Part shown: positions 8,248 through 16,270 of the stretch, piece by piece | Position numbering within the stretch: the stretch's first letter is position 1 | How the letters are laid out: the number at the start of each line of letters is the position of its first letter | Notes under the pieces: model-generated | Told to the model about the DNA's origin: nothing | Databases searched by the model: none | What the model saw: the letters and a program-made list of their open reading frames with translations, nothing else | Origin: Halorubrum sp. BOL3-1 | GTDB lineage: Archaea; Halobacteriota; Halobacteria; Halobacteriales; Haloferacaceae | DNA: 64,000 nucleotides | NCBI RefSeq assembly: GCF_004114375.1 | Contig: NZ_CP034692.1 | Coordinates: 2,542,001-2,606,000 of the forward strand | Direction: 5' to 3' | Made by a program: the position numbers and the translations under genes

Positions 8248-8553
8248 TTAGGCTTCCTCGGCGTCCGCCTCTTCGTCGCCGATCTTGTTGCGTTCGAGCA
8301 TGTGGTCCTGCTCGACGTCTAGGGCGTCGGCGGCCGAGTCGTACGCTTTCGCGTAGCCGATCGTCTTTCGCATGCCGAACTTCGTGTCCAGCTCGTGGAC
8401 GACGACCTCCTCGGAGTCCTTGTCGAGCTTGGCTGCGAGCGAGTCGCGGACCGACAGCCGCGAGGGAGTCGCCTCCTCGTGGGTCGTCTCGAATCGGATG
8501 TCCGTGCGGTGCAACATCGGGTTCTCTTCCTCGGAGATGATATCGACGTCCAT
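8248..8553 (-). CDS. rps24e: 30S ribosomal protein S24e
   Basis: 101 residues with the S24e pattern: MDVDIISEEENPMLHRTDI start, a VVVHELDTKFGMRKTIGYAKAYDS core and an acidic C-terminal tail. Typical length. A TATA-like box (ATATAAG on the minus strand, 8576-8582) lies 23-29 bases before the ATG. The gene usually found between S24e and Kae1 in archaea, S27ae, is absent: only 10 bases separate S24e from kae1-bud32. Confidence 0.95.
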   Translation of the reverse strand: MDVDIISEEENPMLHRTDIRFETTHEEATPSRLSVRDSLAAKLDKDSEEVVVHELDTKFGMRKTIGYAKAYDSAADALDVEQDHMLERNKIGDEEADAEEA

Positions 8554-8575
8554 GGTTCAGTTGGGCTTATATCCC

Positions 8576-8582
8576 CTCGAAA
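8576..8582 (-). promoter_or_regulatory. TATA-like box of the S24e / kae1-bud32 unit
   Basis: ATATAAG on the minus strand, about 26 bases from the S24e ATG, indicating a leaderless transcript. Confidence 0.5.
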
Positions 8583-8702
8583 GCTGTAAAAGGATTTCGA
8601 AGCGGGGGTGTCGCCGCCGAACTGCTTGCCGACCGTCGACCGAGCGCTCGGTTCGGCGTCAGGGTTTCAGTCCTCCGGGCCATGAGTCCTATTACCACGC
8701 GA

Positions 8703-9287
8703 ATGTCCGACGACGACGATCGATTCGACCCGACGGACCGCTCGCAGTACGACCTCGTCCGCGCGGCCAACGTCATTGTTCCGCTGTCGCCGATCCGGAA
8801 GGCACGGATCTGCGGCGTCTTGGCGATCCTCGGCGCGCTCGCGGCCCCGATCGTCGCGACACTGCCCGCGGCCGTTCGGGAGGTGGGCTTCTCCGGTCCG
8901 CCGGCGGCGACTCCGCTCGGCGTCGCGGTGGTCGTGTTGGTCGGCACCGTCGCGGCCGGTGGAGGTGGTCTCGGTCTCGTCGCGCTCCAGCGACGCCTCG
9001 CCCGCGGTCCCGAGCCGAGCGATGCCGACGTCTGGACGTTCATCGCCGCGGAGGACGCGCTCACGGGGATCGGGTTCGTCACCGGTGGTCTCGGCGTCGG
9101 CGTCGGTCTCTCGCTACTGGCGAGCGGTCACCGGGGGGTCGAAACGCTCGAAGCCCTTCACCGTAACGGGGTCGAGCCGTACCTCGCGGTGTCGACGCTT
9201 CCGGTGACGCCGCGACTGACGAGCGCGGTCGCGGTGGCGATCGGTCTCGCCGTCCTCGCGGCAACCGTCGCCGTCGACCGCGAGTGA
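8703..9287 (+). CDS. Haloarchaeal integral membrane protein, function unknown
   Basis: 194 residues from the ATG at 8703; an in-frame ATG at 8682 would add seven residues, and 8703 is preferred because MSDDDDRFDPTDRSQYD is a more typical halophile start. Four hydrophobic segments are visible at about 38-60, 72-95, 115-137 and 170-190, with an acidic cytoplasmic start. No motif is recognised. The gene lies on the opposite strand between dephospho-CoA kinase and S24e, interrupting an otherwise conserved archaeal cluster. Confidence 0.68.
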   Translation: MSDDDDRFDPTDRSQYDLVRAANVIVPLSPIRKARICGVLAILGALAAPIVATLPAAVREVGFSGPPAATPLGVAVVVLVGTVAAGGGGLGLVALQRRLARGPEPSDADVWTFIAAEDALTGIGFVTGGLGVGVGLSLLASGHRGVETLEALHRNGVEPYLAVSTLPVTPRLTSAVAVAIGLAVLAATVAVDRE

Positions 9288-9306
9288 CGCCCTCGTTCGC
9301 GGTGAC

Positions 9307-9939
9307 CTACGCTCCCTCGGCCGAGTCGTCTCCGCCGACCTCGTCCGGGTCGACGCCGAGGATCTCGTACGCGGCCGCCGCGTCGCCTGTTAGTCCTTCG
9401 AACAGCTCCCGTGCCCGCCGTCGGGTCTCGGCCGTGACCGCGACGCGGACCATCCCCTCGCCGGGCTGGCCGTAGACGACCGTCGACCCGAGCGGCGCCG
9501 CGAGCATCGCCGGCAGCGCCGCCAAGTCCTCCTCGCCGGCCACCTCGACCGTCACCGGGTCGGCGGCCGCGAGCGCATCAGCGAGCGCGTCGAGCAGCGG
9601 CGCCGACAGCGCCGCCGCCGGGTTCTCGACCGAGACTCGTCGCCCCTCAGTGGCCGCGAGCGCGGTCGCTATCTCCTCGCGGACCGCCTCGCGCTCCGTC
9701 TTCCCGTCGACGAACGCCACGTCCGGCACGCGACCGGCCTCTCGGAGGTGGTAGGTGACCACGTCGCCGACCGCGATCAGCCGTGCGCGGGCTTCCCCCG
9801 CGGAGCCGTGTCGCTCGCGGGTCTCGTCGACGGCCGCCACGAGCGCGGCGACGTCGGTCGTCACCGGTCCCAGTGGCTCCTTGAACGCGTCGCGCAGCGA
9901 TTCGGGCAGCGTGAGAAGCGGATCAGACGAGTCGGTCAT
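9307..9939 (-). CDS. GTP-dependent dephospho-CoA kinase (DUF359 family)
   Basis: 210 residues. The family performs the last step of archaeal CoA synthesis, phosphorylating dephospho-CoA with GTP. The diagnostic segment is IAVGDVVTYHLREAGRVPDVAFVDGKTER (about residues 50-78), with a Asp/Lys-bearing VDGKTER motif, followed by EGRRVSVENPAAALS and LPAMLAAPLGSTVVYGQPGEGMV. It is the last gene of the aIF2-gamma / PIN / Rpo7 / Spt4 series, starting 27 bases after spt4, a synteny widely seen in archaea. It ends 19 bases from the convergent membrane gene. Confidence 0.9.
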   Translation of the reverse strand: MTDSSDPLLTLPESLRDAFKEPLGPVTTDVAALVAAVDETRERHGSAGEARARLIAVGDVVTYHLREAGRVPDVAFVDGKTEREAVREEIATALAATEGRRVSVENPAAALSAPLLDALADALAAADPVTVEVAGEEDLAALPAMLAAPLGSTVVYGQPGEGMVRVAVTAETRRRARELFEGLTGDAAAAYEILGVDPDEVGGDDSAEGA

Positions 9940-9966
9940 CGGTCCTGTTCGGCGGCGATGAGGAGG

Positions 9967-10164
9967 TTACCGGACCTTGAGAGCGTACGCGCCCGACTCG
10001 GAGACGTTCATCTCCTCGGCGATCTGGCTGCCCTCGGGCTTGGTGACGATGACGTAGCCCGCCCAGTCCTCCGTCAGCGACGACGACCCGCAGAGCGCGC
10101 AGGTCTGGGCGTCCGGGTCGTTGACGTGGTGACACTCCCGGCACGCCAGGCGGTCCTCGGCCAT
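9967..10164 (-). CDS. spt4: Transcription elongation factor Spt4 (RpoE'')
   Basis: 65 residues with one zinc ribbon, CRECHHVNDPDAQTCALCG, followed by WAGYVIVTKPEGSQIAEEM and ending YALKVR. This matches archaeal Spt4, which pairs with Spt5 to raise RNA polymerase processivity. The start codon overlaps the rpoE1 stop by one base, indicating tight coupling. Confidence 0.95.
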   Translation of the reverse strand: MAEDRLACRECHHVNDPDAQTCALCGSSSLTEDWAGYVIVTKPEGSQIAEEMNVSESGAYALKVR

Positions 10165-10739
10165 CAGTCGGCCTCCTCACCGGTCTGTTCGCGGTGTTTC
10201 CGCTGGCCTTCGAGCCACTCGTGTTTGCCGAGACCGGGCTGTTTCGCCGTGAGTCCGATCTTCGAGTCGCGGGGGTTGCGTTCGTCGATGCTCTTCGTGA
10301 CGACGCGGACGCGCACGGCGTCGTCGACCCCGAGCGTCTTGTCCGAGTCCGACGAGGCGAGCTGCTGGTTCGCGCCGTCGAACGTGAGGTACTCGTCGGT
10401 GATCTGCGAGACGTGGAGCAGTCCGTCCACCGGGCCGATCCCGACGAAGGCGCCGAACTCCACCGTCTCGACGACGGTGCCGTCGGCGACCTCCTGCATG
10501 TCGGGGTCGTAGGTGAGCGCGTCGAACTCCGCCTCGTAGTAGACGCCCGGCCGGTTGTGTAACACCGCGCCGTCGCCGATGTCGTGAACGTCGATGACAC
10601 TCACGATGCTGCCGACGTCCTCGTCCATCCGTCCTTCCAGCTTGTCTTGGAGCAGAGCTTTCACCCGCTCGTCGGTGACGTCCGCCAGGTGCTTCGGCGG
10701 GACCTCGACCGTGTCCTTGAGTCGAACTCGTTTGTACAT
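10164..10739 (-). CDS. rpoE1: DNA-directed RNA polymerase subunit Rpo7 (E')
   Basis: 191 residues. Residues 1-78 form the RNP-like tip domain (MYKRVRLKDTVEVPPKHL); residues 80-165 form the S1/OB domain with VVETVEFGAFVGIGPVDGLLHVSQ. Rpo7 forms the polymerase stalk with Rpo4 and helps open-complex formation. It lies in the usual order PIN - rpoE1 - spt4 - dephospho-CoA kinase. Confidence 0.96.
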   Translation of the reverse strand: MYKRVRLKDTVEVPPKHLADVTDERVKALLQDKLEGRMDEDVGSIVSVIDVHDIGDGAVLHNRPGVYYEAEFDALTYDPDMQEVADGTVVETVEFGAFVGIGPVDGLLHVSQITDEYLTFDGANQQLASSDSDKTLGVDDAVRVRVVTKSIDERNPRDSKIGLTAKQPGLGKHEWLEGQRKHREQTGEEAD

Positions 10740-10760
10740 GTTGTTGGTTGTCCGCGGCCG

Positions 10761-11312
10761 CTATGGTTCCGTTATCGCCAGTGTGTTCCGACCCCTTAAA
10801 GCGATTACTGGTGCGCCCGCGTCCAGCACCCGGTTCGCGAGGGGGCCGTCGTTGGTGACGACGGCGTCGACCCGGCCGGCCGCGGCCAGGGCGACGAGCG
10901 CGTCGTCGGCGTACGATTCGTCCGTCTCGACCGTCTCCGCCCGCTCCGCGAGGTCCGCCCCGACGCTCGCGGCGGTCGCCGCCGCGCCGTTCCCGCCCCG
11001 GAGACCGTCGAGTTCCGCGCTCACCGCCGCCGGCACCACGGTCCCGTAGCCGCCGAGGAGCCGGTCCAACTCCTCGAACAGCCGGAGGTCCGCTTCGACC
11101 GGCGCCATCAAGGCGCTCGCGTCGAGCGCGACGGTCGGAACGCCGTCGCCGGACTGCGTCCGGCTGTCACCGGGCAAAGCCCGGTTTCCCGAGGGACTGT
11201 GTCTATCGCTGCCAGAGGCGCGTTGCGCCTCGCTGCCCCCTGCGAGGGCCTCAGCGCGGGCCTCGCCCGCGGCGGTCGACTCCGGGCCGTCCGCGCGGGC
11301 GTCGTCTGCCAC
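10761..11312 (-). CDS. PIN-domain RNase-like protein (archaeal Fcf1/VapC-like)
   Basis: 183 residues from a GTG one base after the aIF2-gamma stop. The PIN domain occupies about residues 60-180: first acidic site in VALDASAL, then AVSAELDGLR, ESYADDALVALA and the last acidic site in VVTNDGPLANRV. Such proteins are metal-dependent RNases; the position between aIF2-gamma and Rpo7 suggests an rRNA-processing role and not a toxin, and no antitoxin gene is present. Residues 1-58 are a disordered Ser/Gly/Ala-rich extension encoded by DNA with perfect short palindromes (11188-11265), absent from the usual family start. The start must be upstream of VALDASAL because that Asp is essential. Confidence 0.82.
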   Translation of the reverse strand: MADDARADGPESTAAGEARAEALAGGSEAQRASGSDRHSPSGNRALPGDSRTQSGDGVPTVALDASALMAPVEADLRLFEELDRLLGGYGTVVPAAVSAELDGLRGGNGAAATAASVGADLAERAETVETDESYADDALVALAAAGRVDAVVTNDGPLANRVLDAGAPVIALRGRNTLAITEP

Positions 11313-11313
11313 G

Positions 11314-12558
11314 CTACGTGAGCGTCCCGACGCCGATGAGCCGCCAGCGCGCGCCGACGCGCCGGTTGATCGCGATCTGTGCGCCCTCCTCGGCGCAGAC
11401 GGGCCGCTTGAGGCTCACCTCGCACTCGCCGTCGCGCGCGCTCGTCACGGCGCCGACGGTCGTCGCCGTACCGACCGTGAGCATCAGCGGCTCGCTGGTG
11501 GTGATCTCCTCGATGTCGCTGTCGCCGCTCTCGTCGTCCTCCTTGCCGACGACGCGGTCGAGGAGGTCGACACTCATCTCGAACTCCTCGCGGGTCGGCG
11601 GGAGCGTCCCCGGCTCGCCGGCGACCTGTCCGGCGAGGGCGTCGCCCTTCGTCAGGCTGGGATCGAGTCCGGTGCCGACGCCGAGTAACCCTCCGGGACG
11701 GGCGCTCTCGACGTCGTGGCTGCCGGCCTGAAGCGACCGGACGGTCGTTTCGAGAGGGCGCCACTCGGTCTGTCCCTCTTCGTCGACCTCGCGGCCCGGA
11801 CGGATCTCCAACCCGTCGCCGACCGATAGCTCGCCGCCGACCAGCGAGCCGCCGACGACGCCGCCCTTAAGATCATCCGCGGTCGCGCCCGGTCGGTTGA
11901 TGTCGAACGAGCGGGCCGCGTACAGCCGGGCGCTCTCGCCCGGATCACGGTCTGGGGTCGGAATTTCCGACTCGACCGCGCCGATCAGGAGGTCCATGTT
12001 GACCTCCTGTTGGGCCGAGACGGGGACGATCGGTGCGTCCTCCGCGACGGTCCCCTCGACGAACTCCTGGATCTGCCGGTAGTTGTCGACGGCGCGGTCG
12101 CGGTCGACCAGGTCCACCTTGTTCTGTGCGATGACGATGTTCTCGATACCGATGAGATCGAGCGCCATCAGGTGCTCTTCGGTCTGGGCCTGCGGGACGT
12201 CCTCGGTCGCGCTCACGACGAGGACTGCCCCGTCCATGATCGAGGCGCCCGAGAGCATCGTGGCCATCAGCGTCTCGTGGCCCGGCGCGTCGACGAACGA
12301 CACCGTCCGAATCGGCTCGCTCGTCGAGCCGTCCTCGCACTCCTCGTCGACGGTGTAACACTCGGGCTCGTCGACGCCGGGACAACGACGGAACGTCGCG
12401 TCCGCGTATCCCAGCCGGATCGAGATGCCGCGTTTCATTTCCTCGCTGTGCTGGTCGGTCCACGAGCCGGACAACGCCTGTACCAGCGTGGTCTTCCCGT
12501 GGTCGACGTGACCGACGAGACCGATGTTCACCTCCGGTTGTGTGTTTGCTTCAGTCAC
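11314..12558 (-). CDS. eif2g: Translation initiation factor aIF2 subunit gamma
   Basis: 414 residues; the GTPase subunit that carries Met-tRNAi to the small ribosomal subunit. Motifs: [17 protein letters not shown] (G1), RGISIRLGY (switch I), DAPGHETL (G3), AQNKVD (G4), and a cysteine set CPG...[11 protein letters not shown] that probably binds zinc. The frame is open far upstream, but the GTG at 12558 is chosen: [16 protein letters not shown] is the family start and GGAGGTC lies seven bases before it. First gene of the five-gene minus-strand operon. Confidence 0.95.
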   Translation of the reverse strand: MTEANTQPEVNIGLVGHVDHGKTTLVQALSGSWTDQHSEEMKRGISIRLGYADATFRRCPGVDEPECYTVDEECEDGSTSEPIRTVSFVDAPGHETLMATMLSGASIMDGAVLVVSATEDVPQAQTEEHLMALDLIGIENIVIAQNKVDLVDRDRAVDNYRQIQEFVEGTVAEDAPIVPVSAQQEVNMDLLIGAVESEIPTPDRDPGESARLYAARSFDINRPGATADDLKGGVVGGSLVGGELSVGDGLEIRPGREVDEEGQTEWRPLETTVRSLQAGSHDVESARPGGLLGVGTGLDPSLTKGDALAGQVAGEPGTLPPTREEFEMSVDLLDRVVGKEDDESGDSDIEEITTSEPLMLTVGTATTVGAVTSARDGECEVSLKRPVCAEEGAQIAINRRVGARWRLIGVGTLT

Positions 12559-12562
12559 TGTT

Positions 12563-12570
12563 GGACCTCC
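12563..12570 (-). promoter_or_regulatory. Strong Shine-Dalgarno sequence of eif2g
   Basis: GGAGGTCC on the minus strand, seven bases before the GTG at 12558. It decides the start codon and shows this mRNA has a leader, unlike most here. The matching TATA box is TTTATAAAT at 12649-12657, giving a leader of about 65 bases. Confidence 0.75.
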
Positions 12571-12648
12571 TAACGGAGTAGTCTTACCGGAAATTCGCTC
12601 CGTGCGAGTGATAAAGTTGCTGTTATCGATACAGGCGGCAACAGTTCT

Positions 12649-12657
12649 ATTTATAAA
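12649..12657 (-). promoter_or_regulatory. TATA-like box of the aIF2-gamma operon
   Basis: TTATAAATA on the minus strand; transcription would start near 12,625, leaving a leader that contains the Shine-Dalgarno sequence. Confidence 0.5.
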
Positions 12658-12694
12658 CCGTCTCGCGGTCGGTGCGTGCCGACGAGCGCCCGCA

Positions 12695-12835
12695 GGGTGC
12701 GAGTCGCACGCGCGAGGCCCCCGAACCCTCGCGGCTGGGGCTTCGGTAGTCTCCGTGTCGATCAACCATTTATAAACGAAAACAACGTCGTACAGCCGAG
12801 CGGCTGGGGCTCCAGTAGTCTCGGTCACGGCTGCC
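12695..12835 (+). repeat. Dispersed GGCTGGGGCTTC repeat, locus A (two tandem units)
   Basis: Between the divergent aIF2-gamma and DUF5810 genes. GCGGCTGGGG occurs at 12731-12740 and 12800-12809, a 69-base period; the first is preceded by CCCTC and the second by AGCCGA, the same pattern as the paired units at loci C and D. This locus lacks the long 5' half present at B and D. The remaining bases of the 12,559-12,934 gap hold promoters only. Confidence 0.7.
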
Positions 12836-12934
12836 GTCGTCCCGGGGCCGACCACACCCTTCCGATCGTTCGACACTTCTCGCACGTACGAGGCCGACGC
12901 GGCTTTACGGTTCACTGACGTACCCACGCCCGAC

Positions 12935-13462
12935 ATGGGATACGCGTGCCCCGTCTGTGACACTCCGCAGCGCGACGGCGAACACCTCGCGCACCATCTC
13001 GCGTTCACGGCGATGCTCCACGGCGGCGACCACGAGGACTGGCTCGACGACCGCGTCCCGGACTGGAGCGAGCGCGAGCCGGCGGGGCTCGCGGCCGAGG
13101 TGACGCCCCACGCCGCCGACGCCGAGTACAACGAGGTGTTCGAGGACACCGTCCCCCGCGGGCGGCCGGACGTCGGGATGGGGTCGGGTGCGAATCCGGA
13201 CGACGCCGGTCACGGTGGCGGCGGTGCGGGACACGGCCACGACCACGATCACCTCGCCGACCGGAACGAACCGCCAGAAACCGGCGTTCCGGACGCCGAC
13301 ACGGTCGACGACCCGACCGTTGCGGAGGCGATCCGAGACGCGAGAGAGTTGACCCGAGAGGCGACCGGAGACGGGAACGCGACGAACGACGACACGAACC
13401 TCGAATCGAGCGACGCGGACTCCGAGGAAGACGCCACCGTCGACCCGGACCGCGGCTCGTAG
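12935..13462 (+). CDS. DUF5810-type zinc-ribbon protein
   Basis: 175 residues. The start [30 protein letters not shown] has a CxxC pair followed by paired histidines, a likely zinc site; [13 protein letters not shown] is conserved in the family. A His/Gly-rich stretch ([14 protein letters not shown], about residues 92-105) may bind metal. The C-terminal 60 residues are acidic and disordered. It is followed 36 bases later by a DUF5809 gene; the pair recurs in haloarchaea (family names from memory). Function unknown. Confidence 0.8.
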   Translation: MGYACPVCDTPQRDGEHLAHHLAFTAMLHGGDHEDWLDDRVPDWSEREPAGLAAEVTPHAADAEYNEVFEDTVPRGRPDVGMGSGANPDDAGHGGGGAGHGHDHDHLADRNEPPETGVPDADTVDDPTVAEAIRDARELTREATGDGNATNDDTNLESSDADSEEDATVDPDRGS

Positions 13463-13498
13463 CGGAACGCCCTTGCCCGCGCCCGGCCAACCCCGCGT

Positions 13499-13936
13499 AT
13501 GGAGACCAGAGGCACGTTCGCTCCCGAAACGCGGGCCGAGGCGCTCGAACGGTACGAGGGGGTCGGTCCGGTCGCGCAGGTGGTCGTCCGCGAGGCGACC
13601 AAGGCGATGTCGTTCGGCGCCGACGAGTACGACGAGCGCGTCACCCCCGAGGTGATTCGAACCGCCCGCGACGCGACGTTCGCGGAACTGCTCGCGGTCC
13701 ACGTCGGCGAGGACGGGGAGTTCGACGCGTGGCTCGACGACAGCGAGTTCGACGACGGGGACGTGGTGCGGATCGGTTCCGACAACGTCGACAACGTCGT
13801 CTGGCACCCGATTCCCTTCGCGGACACCGTGATCGCGGCGACGTATCAGGACGAACCGGACGCGGCCGCCAGCACCCTCCGCCGAAACGCCTTCGGGCGC
13901 GTGTACCGCGAGGAGTTCTACGAGTCCGGCCGGTAG
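13499..13936 (+). CDS. DUF5809-type haloarchaeal protein
   Basis: 145 residues, soluble, no membrane segment. Residues 1-15 (METRGTFAPETRAEA) start a compact alpha/beta domain with FDAWLDDSEFDDGDVVRIGSDNVDNVVWHPIPF and a conserved C-terminal RRNAFGRVYREEFY. No catalytic motif is recognised. Probably cotranscribed with DUF5810 (36-base gap). Function unknown. Confidence 0.8.
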   Translation: METRGTFAPETRAEALERYEGVGPVAQVVVREATKAMSFGADEYDERVTPEVIRTARDATFAELLAVHVGEDGEFDAWLDDSEFDDGDVVRIGSDNVDNVVWHPIPFADTVIAATYQDEPDAAASTLRRNAFGRVYREEFYESGR

Positions 13937-14076
13937 TCGACGCGTTCGGAGGAGCTTCACTTCGGTCGCTTCGCGCCTACCCGCAGTTCACGACGCGACC
14001 GCTCTTCGGAACGAACGAGACCGCAAAATCGGAGCGCGAGCGCCGTCGACCGCGACGCGTCAGACTGCCCGGTGAC

Positions 14077-14343
14077 CTACAGGCGACCGACGTTCTCGAC
14101 CGCGACGGACTCGACGTCCTCGACCTGAGAGAACGCCTCTTCGACGGCCTCCGTACCGCCCGCGCCGTCGGGAACGATGACGGTCGGGAGGAGCGCGACC
14201 AGCCCGAACGCGACGTCGTCGCGCTCGAAGCCGCGGATCTTCGCGCCCTCGGGGAGGACTTCTTCCAAACGGTTCTGGAGGTCGTCGAGGTCGATGTCGG
14301 GGCTGTCCGGCATGACTTTGACCTTGGCGGCGACGTCGCCCAT
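14077..14343 (-). CDS. ef1b: Translation elongation factor aEF-1 beta
   Basis: 88 residues, the standard archaeal length. Starts [22 protein letters not shown] and contains [16 protein letters not shown] and [15 protein letters not shown], the ferredoxin-like nucleotide-exchange fold that recharges EF-1 alpha with GTP. Its ATG lies one base after the stop of the zinc-finger gene upstream. Confidence 0.95.
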   Translation of the reverse strand: MGDVAAKVKVMPDSPDIDLDDLQNRLEEVLPEGAKIRGFERDDVAFGLVALLPTVIVPDGAGGTEAVEEAFSQVEDVESVAVENVGRL

Positions 14344-14344
14344 C

Positions 14345-14524
14345 TCAGGGCCCCCGGAAGCCGCAGTCGTGGCACTCGTAGAGGTTGCTCTGTTTCCGGC
14401 ACTTCGAGCAGCGGTAGATGGTGGCGCCGCAGTCCGGACAGGAGAACTGCGCGGCGTTCATGCCGGACACTTGGATCCCACAGGAGACGCACTGCGGAGT
14501 ACCTTGAGAGTCGCTCTGGCTCAT
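14345..14524 (-). CDS. HVO_2753-type double zinc-finger microprotein
   Basis: 59 residues from the ATG at 14524; an upstream in-frame ATG (14536) is less likely because it sits too close to the TATA-like box. Four CxxC pairs are visible: CVSCG, CPDCGA, CSKCRK and CHDCG, which can form two zinc fingers. Length, sequence and position directly before EF-1 beta match the Haloferax volcanii HVO_2753 protein, for which biofilm and swarming phenotypes have been reported (from memory). A TATA-like box is at 14546-14553. Confidence 0.88.
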   Translation of the reverse strand: MSQSDSQGTPQCVSCGIQVSGMNAAQFSCPDCGATIYRCSKCRKQSNLYECHDCGFRGP

Positions 14525-14545
14525 ACACGTATTCACTACGCGCGA

Positions 14546-14553
14546 CTTTTAAC
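14546..14553 (-). promoter_or_regulatory. TATA-like box of the zinc-finger / EF-1 beta unit
   Basis: GTTAAAAG on the minus strand, 22-29 bases before the ATG at 14524. Confidence 0.45.
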
Positions 14554-14657
14554 CGTTGTTCTTTGCCCCGGAACGGTCCGTGCGGCCCGGTACCGTACCC
14601 CTCGACCGACCGAACCGCGCCGAACGGAGGCGACCCGCCGCGGCTCCGTCCGGGGTC

Positions 14658-15893
14658 TCAACCGACGATCAGCGGTCCGATCAGCACCCCCATCAGGTGG
14701 ACGCGCCGCGCGCCGACACGCGGCGGGACCAGTCCCAGCGCGCCCGCGGCGAGGAGGACGCCGACGCCGAATCCCCCGGCGAACGCGTACGAGAGGAGCG
14801 CGAGCAGCCCCAGCACGCCGAGTGACAGTCGGGTGTAGTCGGCGTTGCCGACGATCCGGAGGTACGGGTCACCGAGCAGCACGACCAGGGCGAACCCGAG
14901 GCACGCGGCGGTCGCGGCCGCGACGAGCAGTATCGGTAACGCGAACGGGACGCCGGCCCGATCGATCGCGACAGTCACGCCCGTCCGCGGTGTCCCGAGT
15001 GCGACCAGCGCGAACAGCGCGAACACGGTGTTTGCCGTGTTCGCGCCGCTCGTCGCCACGACGAACCCGCGGTCGGCCGACGCGCGCGGCACCGCCGGCA
15101 TCGCGGCCACGGCGGCGATGGCGGCCGACACGCCCGGTACGTATCCCACCACCGCGCCGGCGAGCGAGCCGGCGCCCGCGCTCGTCCCGAGGTCGCGCGC
15201 GTCCATCGCGATCCGGGGATCCGCCTGCGGCGGGACACCCTCGCCGCCGAGAGCGTCGACGAGGACCGGGACGCCGAACAGCCCGGCGAAGAGCGGCGCG
15301 AGGACGCCGCCGGTCGCGAGCGGCGCCGCGGGGTCGACGTCGAGCGTTGCCAGCCCGAGCGCGGCGCTCGCGAGGAACGCGACCAGCCCTCCGATAGCGG
15401 CCCGGCGCGACGACTCCGTGAGCACGAGCATCGCGACGACGACGCCGAGCAGGACCGGCAGGTGCGCCCGAAGCGTCGGGTACCACCGCACCATGAGCCA
15501 CGTGATCGGCACCGCCAGCGGGACCGCGAGCGCGACCGCCAGCCCGGAGCCGACCGCGGAGAGCCGGATCGCCTCTCGCCCCCGCCCGGCGATCACCAGC
15601 CGGTGACCGGGGAGCGCGGCGACCGCGGTCGCGGCGTCGGGGACGCCGAGCGCGAGCGCGGGAACGATGTCAAGAAACGAGTGAACGACGCCGGCGCCGA
15701 GCATCGCGACGCCGACGAACAGCGGGTCGGCCGGTACCGACGGGGCGAATCCGGCCAGAAGCAGCGCGAAGTTGTTGGCGTGAAGTCCGGGAACCAACCC
15801 GCTCGCGGTTCCGAGCGCGACGCCGCCGAGCAGGAACGCGAGTGCGCCCGCCGCGAACGTCGGGTCGACCACCGGCCGCACGAGCGCGTCCAT
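14658..15893 (-). CDS. Tripartite tricarboxylate transporter permease (TctA family)
   Basis: 411 residues with about ten to twelve membrane segments. The early GLVPGLHANNFALLLAGF motif and the central AVVGYVPGVSAAIAAVAAMP motif are the two inverted-repeat signatures of TctA/DUF112 permeases. Bacterial members work with TctB and a periplasmic TctC, but neither gene is near. Solitary long TctA-like permeases are common in haloarchaea; the substrate is unknown. GACTTAAATC at 15918-15927 reads as a TATA-like box on the minus strand. Confidence 0.88.
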   Translation of the reverse strand: MDALVRPVVDPTFAAGALAFLLGGVALGTASGLVPGLHANNFALLLAGFAPSVPADPLFVGVAMLGAGVVHSFLDIVPALALGVPDAATAVAALPGHRLVIAGRGREAIRLSAVGSGLAVALAVPLAVPITWLMVRWYPTLRAHLPVLLGVVVAMLVLTESSRRAAIGGLVAFLASAALGLATLDVDPAAPLATGGVLAPLFAGLFGVPVLVDALGGEGVPPQADPRIAMDARDLGTSAGAGSLAGAVVGYVPGVSAAIAAVAAMPAVPRASADRGFVVATSGANTANTVFALFALVALGTPRTGVTVAIDRAGVPFALPILLVAAATAACLGFALVVLLGDPYLRIVGNADYTRLSLGVLGLLALLSYAFAGGFGVGVLLAAGALGLVPPRVGARRVHLMGVLIGPLIVG

Positions 15894-15979
15894 CGAGCCG
15901 GAGTAGCCGCGGCTCCGGACTTAAATCGTCGCACGACAACGCCGGAGTGCGGAATCGGCGGTGATCCGAATCCGACCGA

Positions 15980-16174
15980 TCAGGCTGACTGCGCGGCCTG
16001 CGCCTTCTTCTGCGTGACGTAGCCCGCGATCCGGTTGCGAACGCCCTTCGACTCGACGGTGGTCAGGGCCGTGACGCTGTCCTTGTTCGTCTCGAAGTCT
16101 GTGTTGAACGAGTCGGGATACCGCTCTAGCAGGACTTTCCCGAGCTGTTTGATGTACTTCGGCTTGATGGCCAT
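15980..16174 (-). CDS. rps17e: 30S ribosomal protein S17e
   Basis: 64 residues: MAIKPKYIKQLGKVLLERYP ... DFETNKDSVTALTTVESKGVRNRIAGYVTQKK. Complete match to the small archaeal S17e. A TATA-like box (CCTTTTAGTT on the minus strand, 16197-16206) precedes the ATG. Confidence 0.96.
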   Translation of the reverse strand: MAIKPKYIKQLGKVLLERYPDSFNTDFETNKDSVTALTTVESKGVRNRIAGYVTQKKAQAAQSA

Positions 16175-16270
16175 ACCGAGCGGTACCGGTGGCCCGAACT
16201 AAAAGGGTTCGTTCCGCCGCGAGCGGCCGCGAGGCGCGGTCCCGACGCTCCTTCGCGACCCACGTCGCGG

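Noticed and set aside
6813-8540. 575-codon plus-strand open frame
   Set aside because: It is the antisense of kae1-bud32 and rps24e; GC-rich haloarchaeal genes often leave long open antisense frames, and the translation has no domain.
12559-13149. N-terminal extension of aIF2-gamma by about 197 codons
   Set aside because: The extension covers the promoter and repeat locus A; the GTG at 12558 has a well-placed GGAGGTC and matches the family start.
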